A DNA stretch of 64,000 bases from Saprolegnia diclina VS20 (Eukaryota; Oomycota; Saprolegniomycetes; Saprolegniales; Saprolegniaceae): contig NW_008246095.1 in NCBI RefSeq assembly GCF_000281045.1, forward strand, positions 237,087-301,086. Reading direction: 5' to 3'. The notes below the pieces were generated by a model. The model was not told the DNA's origin and did not search any database. It saw nothing but the letters and a program-made list of their open reading frames with translations. The position numbers and the translations under genes were made by a program. Shown one piece after another: positions 44,466 through 54,791 of the stretch. Positions within the stretch are counted from its first letter, which is position 1. Every line of letters starts with the position of its first letter.

Positions 44466-46013
44466 ATGACCGAGGGGAAGATCGTGAGCCTCAAGTACCC
44501 GGTCTTTGGCCTCGACTGGCAGCGCGACCCGGACGACATCTCGTTCGTGGCCATCGCGGGCGGCGGCGGCTCGGCCAAGAGTGGCATCAAGAACTGCGTG
44601 GTACGACGACGATGGCCTCGGCGCGGCAACCTGCATCCCTCTGTAGACCTTGGCCCGCCTTCCGCATGCGCTCGACACGGCGATCAAGCCGACGCTCGTA
44701 CCGTTCCATGAGATTGACACGGGCGACGACCTTGTCTCTGGCGTCTCGATTGGCACCAAGGTTATCGAAGTATTCAAACTACGAAGGGGATGCGACGCGC
44801 TGTGTAGGGCGGCCTCGTGGCGCTCACAATGGGCAACAAGACGGTGATCTACCGCGTGCGCATTGGCAGCAAGACGTACGACCGCGTAAAGGCTGTACCC
44901 CACTCAGTCATAGAATAGGACTTCGGCCCACGTCACTGAATTCCAAACGGACTTCGCCAAGGACGATAGCTACCAAGTACGTCGAGAGGTGATACCACGT
45001 GTCGAATGACTGAGCACGTAGAGCGTTCTGCGGTTCAGCCCTGATGGAACGAAGCTCGCCACCGGCGGCGAAGATGGCACCGTCCGCGTGTGGGAGCTTA
45101 CCATCCCCGACCACGACGACGACGAGACCTTTGCGAAGGGGTTCAAGGCCACCGAAGTCGCCAAGCTCGACGGTCACAGTGGGTGCATTAGTGGGCTCTC
45201 GTGGCATGCGACCAACACCAAGGTGCGCGCCCTCATGGACGATACATTCCCATCTCATCGCCGTATGTATGTAGCTCTTGACATGTGCCAAGGACGGACA
45301 GTGCTTTCTATGGGCGCTCACCGACAACAAGAAGAAGAAGACGTGGACCAAGACTGGCAAGCTGGGTCTCGCCGGGGAGCTTGCTCTCCAGAAGCTCGAC
45401 GCCAAGGCCAACCGCGGCAAGTTCATCTACCGGGCGTGTCACTTTCACCTCGACGAGATCGTGACGCTGCAGACGCCGGCGCGGGGCTCCTCGTATTTGA
45501 CCAAGTGGGCGATCGGCGACGGCGGCAAGCTCTTCTCGGAAGTCGCGAGCGTTCCGATCAAGGACGTCATTGTGTGCTCGATGGCGATCAAGTACGCTGC
45601 TGACCGACGATTACCATGTTGCAGGCACTCATGATGTGTAGCCTGCGCTACATAGCTTGCGGCTCCAGCGACGGGCAGCTGCTTCTCTTCACGTACGACG
45701 CGCTGCGTCTCCTCAAGACAATTTCGGCGCACTACCTTCCGTCGACGGGCCTCGCGTTCATCCCGCCCATGCTCCTGTAGGTAGCGAGGTAGCGTTGTCG
45801 TCTCATGCACCTCATTGTAGCGACCCGAGCGACCATGACGACGACCGGATCCGCGAGTACGAAGACGACTTGACGGTCCTCTCTGGCTCGGCCGACTACT
45901 CGCTCTACCTCGTCTCGGGATTCCAGCCGACGCGATGGGTGCAGCTTGCGATCTTCCTCCTCGTCTTCCTCTACCTCGCCTTCTTCGCCTACCTTGGCGA
46001 GAGCTGGAAGTAA
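44466..46013 (+). CDS. SEC12: SEC12/PREB-like Sar1 guanine-nucleotide exchange factor
   Basis: ER-membrane WD40 protein that loads Sar1 with GTP to start COPII budding. It starts MTEGKIVSLKYPVFGLDWQR. The first blade carries the SEC12 K-loop, IAGGGGSAKSGIKNCV, whose Gly-rich turn and final Asn bind a potassium ion needed for exchange. Further blades are SPDGTKLATGGEDGTVRVWE, LDGHSGCISGLSWHATNTK, DGQCFLWALTDNKKKK and IACGSSDGQLLLF. A single C-terminal TM (WVQLAIFLLVFLYLAFFAYL) anchors it with the WD40 domain in the cytosol. There is a short lumenal tail (GESWK), so no ER-lumen domain. Seven or so introns, almost all ending TAG. Confidence 0.88.
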
Positions 46014-46378
46014 ACGTAGTACATCGCCAGTACGCATGGCTAATGCTAGTCGTCGTACTCTCCTCTTCCGCCTTCATGCATGCATGCACCTCTCCGCGAC
46101 TCGGTCGGCGCCGCATCCTCTTGCGTGTGGCATCGATATGACACTATTTGCGTTTGACGCGAAATTAGTCTGCTAACACACACTATTTCAACAATTGGAA
46201 TGATGTGGCTGGGGATTGGTCGAAACTCGGGGAAGCATGGATGCGGATTGGTCGAAAAGAAGAGCGTTGGAGAGCCAACCAAAAGGGTGCTTGAAAAGAC
46301 TGGTTTTGGCGGCCGGGGGTAAATTTCGCCTCCATATTGAGCAATTGGCTTTAATTCCACAGCTACCTCAAGACCAAA
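46014..46378. promoter_or_regulatory. spacer before eL24
   Basis: 365 bp. ATATGACACTAT (46136-46147) is a half of the 20-bp palindrome seen before AIP1. Inverted CCAAT boxes (GATTGG twice, near 46215 and 46245) and CTCCATATTG with CAATTGGC about 40 bp before the ATG may be promoter elements. Confidence 0.4.
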
Positions 46379-46995
46379 ATGGTGATCAAGTACGTGCCCG
46401 CGCCGAGCAGCAGCAGCAGCATGCACAGAGGCTCATGCGCATCATCCGAATAGGACCGACACTTGCGCGTTCAGCGAAAGCCGCATCTACCCCGGCCACG
46501 GCACGCGCCTCATCCGCAAGGATGGCAACGCCTTCATGCTCCTCAACTCGAAGTGCAAGTCGCTCTTCTTGCAGCGCAAGAAGCCCGCTAAGATCGTGTG
46601 GACGCTTGGCTGGCGCCGCATGAACAAGAAGCTTCGCGTACGTAGCAAATGCGAAAACGCCATAGAGAAGCTAAGCACGCGAATAGGTCGAGGAAGTCTC
46701 GCGTCGCCGTGCTCGCAAGACCACGAAGATCCAGCGTGCCATCGTCGGCGTCTCGGTTGAGGACCTCAAGAAGAAGCGCAACCAGAAGCCCGCTGTCCGC
46801 GCCGCTGCCCGCGACGCCGCCTTGAAGTACGACCATTTTCGTCTTGAAGTGTGACCGAGGCTCACGAACGAATTTAGGGAGGCTAAGGACCGCACCAAGG
46901 CCAAGAAGGCTGACAAGGCCCCGATCAACAAGGCCATCAACAAGAACGTCGCCCGCGGCGGCGCCAAGAAGGGCGGCAACCGTGGTGCCATCTAA
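46379..46995 (+). CDS. RPL24: 60S ribosomal protein eL24 (RPL24)
   Basis: Large-subunit ribosomal protein. Exon 1 is only MVIK(K split), followed by a GTACG...AATAG intron containing a CAG-rich run. Then TDTCAFSESRIYPGHGTRLI, RKDGNAFMLLNSKCKSLFLQ and KKPAKIVWTLGWRRMNKKLR give the conserved N-terminal domain. The second Cys (SKCKS) is kept, while the first comes from TDTCAFS. Then EEVSRRRARKTTKIQRAIVG and a basic Ala/Lys tail ending GGAKKGGNRGAI. About 152 aa, against 157 in man. Four exons, all acceptors TAG. Confidence 0.95.
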
Positions 46996-48735
<1,740 letters not shown>

Positions 48736-49201
48736 ACCAACGAATGACCTGCATCTTCTTACCAACCGAGTTCTCTTCCTACGACTTCCGCTAAGCTCGT
48801 AGTTTGCCTCAGGAGACATGCAAGCGCTGGAAAGGGTACGGACGGGAACGGGTACCGGCAGCATTATTCTCGGTCGCGAATGCAAAGCTGCATCGCCTTC
48901 ACTGCAGGCAGACAGCAGGAGGCGGCTGTCGCTGACCGCTCGTCGCATGACAAATGTATTCATGTCGACACCGCCCCTACGACACTGCCGTATGTACAGT
49001 CGGGAGGCTGAGTGTGCGGCTGTGGTTGCTCGGCCGTCCATGAAGAGAGGTTGGCGCTCGCTTCGACCACGTCCGACCATGTTGGACGGCCTTGGTCATG
49101 CCACGATGGGCGGGCCTCGGAGATCGAGGGCTTGGGAGACATTGCACGACAAGGAATCAACGGGCTTGCTTATAAAATAGATCGGGTGGCTATCGTGCGC
49201 T
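48736..49201. other. convergent spacer between PRMT1 and ASF1
   Basis: 466 bp holding the 3' ends of both genes. Short open frames occur on both strands but resemble nothing known; I call no gene. Confidence 0.4.
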
Positions 49202-49897
49202 CTAAATGTCGTCTTCAAACTCAATGCCCGAGTCGACGTCGTCGTCGTCGTCCATGTCGACGTCGTCGTCGCCCATCTCGACGTCGTCGTTCTCGTCGTC
49301 GCCGGCGGCGTGGTCGTCGCCAATGACAATGTCCGGGTGCAAATTGTCGAGCTGCTTGGCCGCGTTTATTAAGTCTTCTTCGTTCAGGAGGTCGTTGCCG
49401 TCCAGCATGGCCATGTCGGCCATTTGCGACGCCGGCGCCCAATCGATCGGGAACCGCGTCACGCGCGGCTTGTCGGCGAGGATGTTGCGCGCGAGCTTGG
49501 TAATGTCGACGCTCGCCGGCGGGTTTTCAATGAGCGCTGGGTCGCTGTAGTCGTTGTTGACATAGTACCCGACGCGCACAAACTCGCGGCCCTTGTACGC
49601 GCACGTGACGAGCACGACCGTGACGCCAATCTTGTCTTCGTCCGGAATCAGCGACGGGTTCGGCGGCTCGGACTGGAACACAAACTTGTTGGTGCCGACC
49701 GGGACGGGCCCGACGAGGACTTCCTCGAGCACTTGGTCGCGGCTCTCGTCCTCGGCCGACCCGACGTACGTGATCTTCCACTCGAGGTCGTCCTCGAGCG
49801 GGTGGGCGCACTCAAAGGTCACCTCAAACTGGAACGGATTCGTAAACGCCGTCGGGTTGTCGAGCACCGTGATGTTGGTGAGCGTCACGTAGGCCAT
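49202..49897 (-). CDS. ASF1: histone chaperone ASF1
   Basis: Histone H3-H4 chaperone for replication-coupled and replication-independent nucleosome assembly. Single exon of 231 aa. The start at 49897 (MAYVTLTNITVLDNPTAFTN) is chosen over an upstream in-frame Met because the ASF1 fold begins there. Conserved core: FQFEVTFECAHPLEDDLEWK, ITYVGSAEDESRDQVLEEVL, VGPVPVGTNKFVFQSEPPNP, IGVTVVLVTCAYKGREFVRV, GYYVNNDYSDPALIENPP, ILADKPRVTRFPIDW. After residue 155 the tail is highly acidic (DDDVDMDDDDDVDSGIEFED), as in yeast Asf1. The 14-bp palindrome GGTATCCGGATACC and an E2F-like TTTCGCGCC lie 60-90 bp upstream of the start codon. Confidence 0.97.
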   Translation of the reverse strand: MAYVTLTNITVLDNPTAFTNPFQFEVTFECAHPLEDDLEWKITYVGSAEDESRDQVLEEVLVGPVPVGTNKFVFQSEPPNPSLIPDEDKIGVTVVLVTCAYKGREFVRVGYYVNNDYSDPALIENPPASVDITKLARNILADKPRVTRFPIDWAPASQMADMAMLDGNDLLNEEDLINAAKQLDNLHPDIVIGDDHAAGDDENDDVEMGDDDVDMDDDDDVDSGIEFEDDI

Positions 49898-50561
49898 TTT
49901 ATGGTCGAGTTGGAAAATGAACAGAAGCAAGGCGGCGGCGACTCCGGATAGCGCGAGGTATCCGGATACCGCAAGCGTTTCGCGCCTCAACGGCGAAAAA
50001 GGCGCCAATCACAATGCTTCGCGCTTTGCAAAGATATCGCGCGGCAGAGGCGACATGGGCCTTTAGGTCTGGGAGGGTTAATAAGACCCGACGAAGAGGG
50101 GGTATCGCGTGGACAGGACTGGTATTCTCCAGCCAGATCTGCGATACGGTTGGTCGGATAGAAGAACTGTGATCTTTTGTGGACGCGTTTTCACATCGTG
50201 GTGAGCGCCATGCCACTGACGATGCAATGATGTGGTACATACACTGCGTCCGCAAGAAGGGACTAGGTTGTTCGTGACAAACAAGTGTTTGCACCCTCGT
50301 CACGGGGCCTAAGTAGTGGAGCACAAACTAATCGCAATTTTTGTCGACCGCTTCGTTTCGGCGCGTATCGTCTAACGGAGGACTTATCGTTGAGGACCAG
50401 CATTGGACGTTGTAGCTATTACCCTAAGGTGGCACGGCACCGATCCGCCACAGACTTGCCTTGAATGAACGCTTGGTGTATTGGCCTCGCTTGCAGCTTG
50501 GTACTGGTAACGTTATGGGACAAAGAAAAATCGAGAGTCGTTTGGCCGAGAGTAGAGGTTG
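49898..50561. promoter_or_regulatory. ASF1 promoter and 3' flank of the bromodomain gene
   Basis: 664 bp. From the ASF1 start outwards: TCCGGATA (49943), GGTATCCGGATACC (49957-49970, a perfect 14-bp palindrome), TTTCGCGCC (49978-49986, E2F-like), GGCGAAAAA (49992-50000, E2F-like on the other strand) and GCCAATC (about 50004, CCAAT box). Beyond 50100 I see nothing I can name. Confidence 0.5.
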
Positions 50562-52031
50562 TCAATAATTAGGCGTCGACTGAATGAATTTGTCGAGGAG
50601 CACTTGGCGTGGCTGGCGTTTCTGGCGCGCCTTGACTCCAAAGAGGTCGTTGGGGTCGCGAACATCGTCGGTCGTCTTCTTGGCCGTGGACGGCCAGAGC
50701 GCCTGGGACTTGGGCGCTTGCGTGGCCGCTCGTTTGGACTGCAACCAGCCGTTGCTCCCACCGCTACTACTAGTACTTGTCTACACAATGCACTTGGTCA
50801 GCAAAAAGGCAGCACACAATGCGTCGACCGGCGGCGGCTTGGACGAAAACGTGGCACTTGGAAATTGGTTTTCTTTTTGGAGCGGGCTCTTTCTTCGCGG
50901 AACGTTTGGCTGCTCGACGTGCGGCACCGGCGCACAGTACGCCATGTCCTCTAGAGACAAAGATGCGCACGATCGATTGTACTCGAGTGCCGCACCCGAC
51001 TCGGCGTCCGAGACTTCGTCGTTGTCATACGTGGGTGGCAGAGGATTACTGGGGCCGTCTTGCGACGGCTTGAGGCCGTCAGCATAGAGGCTTTCTTGGG
51101 ACGGCGCTTGGATTTCATGGATGCTTTCTTCATCGTACATAAAATCGCCGTCGTTGGCGCGCGTGGGCGGCGCGTGCACCACATCTACATCAAGATCTTA
51201 GTGATGTAGTGTCGGAAGCGCCTACTACCGTCAAAGACAAAGCTGGCTTCGTCGTCGCTGTGGTCGAGGTCCGAGAGCGTCTACATAATCGTGAGCAACC
51301 TCGTGAAGCCAGCCATTTGCAGAACCAAATCGTGAAAGAAGTCATGGGGCATCTCGGTCTCGACGTCGGGCATCGCCACGTTCTCGATAGGTTGGACCAC
51401 GGTGTTTGTAGCCGCAACAGTTGGCGCGAACGCAGGTAACAGCACACCCAAGTCAAACATGGGCGTGTTGGCGTCGTCGGGCGACCGCGGCTCGGGCAGC
51501 GGCGGCCGCCGGATCGGAGTCGCCGCGTTGGTTGGACTCGCTACACGCCGGCGCTTTGGCGGCGTCTGTGAGGAAGGAAAAGCGCCACTCCGGTTGTACA
51601 GTGCGCGGTTCTCATCCATTCGGGCTTCGGCCTCGACGAAGAGCGCAATCGCCGCCGCCTCGAGCCGGAGAGCCTCCCGAAAGTACGCTGTAGTCTCGAC
51701 GTTGTAGTTTTGCGCGTTGTTGAAGACGATGACGACGTCCAGCTTGAAAGCGTCAAAGCTATCGTACTCGTGGCGTGTGATCTTCTACGCCGATGCGTGA
51801 GCCCTCTGATCGTCGTCGATCAAGTGGCAGGCGTACCGTCTGGATCGTAGCAAAGTCCATGGGCGTCGCAATCTTCTCGAGGTAATCAGGCACCTACGTA
51901 ATATGGGCGATGAGGTGTGGAGAGCCGCGCCATACATGTACCGCGGACGTGTCGACGGGCTGGCCGAAGAAGTCGTACGCGTCCTTCTTTACGAGTTCCC
52001 GTAGCACATGCAGCATCATTTCTTGGGCCAT
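50562..52031 (-). CDS. bromodomain protein
   Basis: Nuclear acetyl-lysine reader with a single bromodomain at the N-terminus, starting MAQEMMLHVLRELVKKDAYD. The domain reads on through FFGQPVDTSAVPDYLEKIAT, PMDFATIQTKITRHEYDSFD, AFKLDVVIVFNNAQNYNVET and TAYFREALRLEAAAIALF. It includes the acetyl-lysine-binding Asn in NNAQNYN. The ordering matches BRD7/BRD9/BRPF-type domains. The remainder is low-complexity: a basic PPKRRRVASP nuclear-localisation-like patch, Pro-rich stretches, acidic DLDHSDDEASF and a C-terminus ending RQVLLDKFIQSTPNY. Six exons join with TAG acceptors. No PHD, PWWP or ET domain is visible. Confidence 0.85.
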
Positions 52032-53031
52032 CTACCAAGGCCATCGTCATCATCTTGCAACCTGCGCAGGAAGCATCCACCTTCTTCGGGTCCGTCCCGC
52101 GCGCCCGCTGACTGCGCAAGCTCTCTCGCGCCGCCATCTTGATACCGCTATGAACTCGCCTGCCTTCCCACGCAAAAGTTATCCGGATGCAATACCGGAT
52201 ACGTGTTCCCGCCCGGCCTGAAACAAGGCGCGTGCCTGATTTTGGCGCCACGCGGGGACCTTTTTCGGCTTTTGTACTTTGTCCTGATTTTGTTTTTTGT
52301 CCTTTATTTTGTCCCAAATCGACCGATTTGTCCTCCTAATTTGACGTTTTGTCCGGAACGTGCAACCTCGGCACTTGCAGACGACCCCGCAGAGCTACCC
52401 CGCAGACCCACGCAGGATGCGTCGACGCAGGGTGCAGAGCCAGACACGTACGAATCATGACGAGGGTGGACTGTCTTCGTCCATACGGGTGTCTCTTCGA
52501 GAGAATAATGCTTCGGCGCCGCCGCGGAGCTGGTCTCGCACGGCTCACACGTCGACCCACGAGTCATCGCGTATCTGAGAACGCGGCGCGTCATGGCGTC
52601 TCGTCGTTTGCAACAGGAAGGATGGAGAACGCGACGAGGAAGGTTGTAGTGGGGGCGGGAGTAGCCAGCATCGCGGCAACGTCTATACAGAGGACGGACT
52701 TTAGTCGCTCGTCCCTACGGCCACCGCCTCAGCAGCTGATCACATTGGACAAGGACGCGGACCAGAGCTGGTCGCGTGTGAAAAGCTAGACAGGACCGCG
52801 TACAGTAATGGCCGAGCCCACCACCGGGGCAAGTGAGTGAGTCTGGCATTTTCAAAGTGGTCTGGTGTTTGTGATTGGTTGCCGACCTGATGGGGCGAGC
52901 GTGTGTCACCGACGCGCCGGATGAGTCACTCGGAGGTGGATCGTGCAGCGCGACATGCAAACGTTCGTGTCCAAACCAGCGGGATTCGATCAAAGGCAGG
53001 GGATAGATGTTAAATAGCATGTTATGTAAGC
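52032..53031. other. spacer between the bromodomain gene and the Cys/His-repeat gene
   Basis: 1.0 kb. TATCCGGAT at 52180-52188 lies 149 bp upstream of the bromodomain start, with a further ACCGGATAC at 52194. Five TTTGTCC copies occur between 52278 and 52354. Several open frames of 70-145 codons on both strands have no splice support or recognisable family. Confidence 0.4.
52278..52354. repeat. spaced TTTGTCC heptamers
   Basis: Five TTTGTCC copies start at 52278, 52296, 52308, 52327 and 52348, all in one orientation within 77 bp, spaced 12-21 bp apart in otherwise AT-rich sequence. This is more regular than chance would suggest, but the spacing is not constant, so it is not a simple satellite. 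Confidence 0.4.
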
Positions 53032-54054
53032 TCAGCAGACGGCGGGGCTTTCGTTGTTGGAGATGCAGAGTTCGCGGTGGTGCTGCGTGCAGTAGCCCTC
53101 ACACTTGATACGCGCGAGGCGGTTGCAATAGCCTTGGCGGCACACCTTGTCCTTTCGGTGCACTTCGCAGTAGCCGCCACCGCGGTCGGCGCGCACGCAG
53201 CCGTCGACCATGCACTTGGCTTTGCCGCCGTGTTGGGCGCAGGTGCTGCCTCGCTGGGCGCCGCGCGGACACCCGTCGACACTGCAGCGCTTCCCGCCGC
53301 CGTGGCGCCGGCAAAAGCCCCCGCCTTGACTGCTCTTGTTGCACCCGTCAAACTTGCAGCGGACGCCGCCGCCGTGTGCTTTGCAGAGACCTTGCGACTG
53401 CGTGGCTTTCGAGCAGCCCGGGAACCGGCACCGCTTGCCACCGCCGTGCCCAATACAGAGGTTGCCGCCTTGCACGCCCTTGGGGCAGCCTGGCACGTCG
53501 CACCGCCGAGCGCCGCCGTGCACCTTGCAGTAGCCACGATGCTTGACCGGCTGGTGGCACTGGGCGTCGAGGCACTCGCCGCGCACCTCATCGATCGTCG
53601 CGTGCGTCGGCGACGTCACCGGGGGTGCCACGAACATGGGTGGTGGTGGGGCATGATGTACGGGGCTTGGCGCCGCGTACTCGTAACGCAGCTCTGGTTT
53701 CTGAAGTAGCCACGAGGCCGGTGGCAGGCGCGGACGGTGGGCGAGCGGCGTGGCTGCGGGCGACGCGTAGCTCGGCTCGTAGTGTGGGAAGGGCGGCGGA
53801 AGCGCATAGACGGTCGTCGACTCGTGGCGAGGCGTCGTGAACACGGGCGACCGCTCCGGTTCGCCACGGTACGGAAAAGGGGCGAGCGGCGTCAGTGGTC
53901 GCGACTGCTTCATCTGCTCCGCGATCGACGGCGACAAAGTCGACGTGAGCGGCGGCAGTAGCATCGGTCGGCCAAAGGCCGGTGGCGCGGCCAGCGTCAT
54001 CACTTGACGAATGCTCTCTACGGCAAAATGCGAAATGATCGCCGGTCCCCGCAA
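53032..54054 (-). CDS. WRKY19-like Cys/His-repeat protein
   Basis: Single exon of 340 codons; an in-frame Met at residue 19 (MTLAAPPAFGRPMLL) is an alternative start. The first half is Pro-rich and disordered. The second half holds seven or so tandem modules of about 24 residues of the form C-x3-GC-x7-G-x-C-x2-HGG-x-RC, for example RCDVPGCPKGVQGGNLCIGH and KCMVDGCVRADRGGGYCEVH. They resemble the Cys/His repeats found in plant proteins annotated WRKY19 and in many oomycete and diatom proteins. No WRKY domain is present. They are probably zinc-binding; function is unknown. Confidence 0.75.
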   Translation of the reverse strand: MRGPAIISHFAVESIRQVMTLAAPPAFGRPMLLPPLTSTLSPSIAEQMKQSRPLTPLAPFPYRGEPERSPVFTTPRHESTTVYALPPPFPHYEPSYASPAATPLAHRPRLPPASWLLQKPELRYEYAAPSPVHHAPPPPMFVAPPVTSPTHATIDEVRGECLDAQCHQPVKHRGYCKVHGGARRCDVPGCPKGVQGGNLCIGHGGGKRCRFPGCSKATQSQGLCKAHGGGVRCKFDGCNKSSQGGGFCRRHGGGKRCSVDGCPRGAQRGSTCAQHGGKAKCMVDGCVRADRGGGYCEVHRKDKVCRQGYCNRLARIKCEGYCTQHHRELCISNNESPAVC

Positions 54055-54791
54055 ACTGGGTCATCATCGCACGTCTCAGTATGCTCCTGTTTACGTAGCA
54101 GCGGACGGTGTGGCGGACATTCGCTTAGCCAAGTACAGTCACCGTGGGATGATAGCCCACCATTTGCTGTTTTCATCTGAGAATGTACTTGGTTCGCGCA
54201 ATGGGTCACAATTGACATCAGAACGCTGGGTAGAGAAGAAGGGCGCGCGATATGTCCCTACGAACCAAGGCGAGTTCCTTTGCCGTTAATAAAATACCTC
54301 ATTTTATTTCATGCTTCTTGCCGACCATAGATTTGGACTCTGCTGTGTGTTGAGTCGAATATTAATATTTCGAATCACGTGCGTAGACAGGTCGCCCTAA
54401 GCCCAGCACGACCACCTGGATTATGCAAGCGCAACTCAGCTTGGCTCGATGACTCGGCCCGATTGCACGTCGTCGTGCTCCACTCCCCGCATTTACTTCT
54501 ACAGTGTATTTTACATTAATAAATTCCTCCATTTTACATAAATAAATTCCTCCATCTTGACGACAAAGAATGGCTGCGGCAATGTGGGTTCGAACCACCC
54601 ACCGTGCGCGCGGAGGATGCCAGTTGCCGGTTCCATGACGGCCCCGCGCCCGACTGTCTCTACCTGGCCCGACGGTCGTGCGTCACAATATCGGACGGCG
54701 CGTCTAAAGTTCTGCCTCAGTGTTGCGTCACCTCGGTGCTTGAGTTATGCAAACGGCAAGATTCCATTATCTTGTATGAGGTCGGTGCTAA
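54055..54791. other. spacer between the Cys/His-repeat gene and the BIG-type gene
   Basis: 737 bp. It contains an AT-rich tandem of two 23-bp units (54509-54531 and 54532-54554, one mismatch) and, next to it, an RNA polymerase III B-box-like GGTTCGAACC (54588-54597) on the minus strand. I interpret these as one possible SINE. The remainder shows no gene. Confidence 0.4.
54500..54640 (-). mobile_element. possible tRNA-derived SINE
   Basis: On the minus strand, a B-box-like GGTTCGAACC with a four-of-five-bp T-stem is enclosed by a 6-bp stem (CGGCAA at 54624-54629, TTGCCG at 54577-54582) and is followed about 35 nt later by an AT-rich tail of two tandem 23-bp units. A promoter-like tRNA part plus a repetitive tail is the usual SINE layout. 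The D-arm and A box are not convincing, and I see no flanking target-site duplication, so the call is tentative. Confidence 0.3.

Noticed and set aside
52278-52354. CRISPR-like repeat array
   Set aside because: Units are only 7 bp, spacers are 5-14 bp and irregular, and the genome is eukaryotic.
53032-54054. Calling the Cys/His-repeat protein a WRKY transcription factor
   Set aside because: No WRKYGQK motif or WRKY zinc pattern; only the accessory repeats resemble those of WRKY19-annotated proteins.
54577-54629. A complete tRNA gene around the B-box-like GGTTCGAACC
   Set aside because: There is no D-arm, no clear anticodon stem and only about 53 nt between the closing strands; I keep it only as a tentative SINE part.
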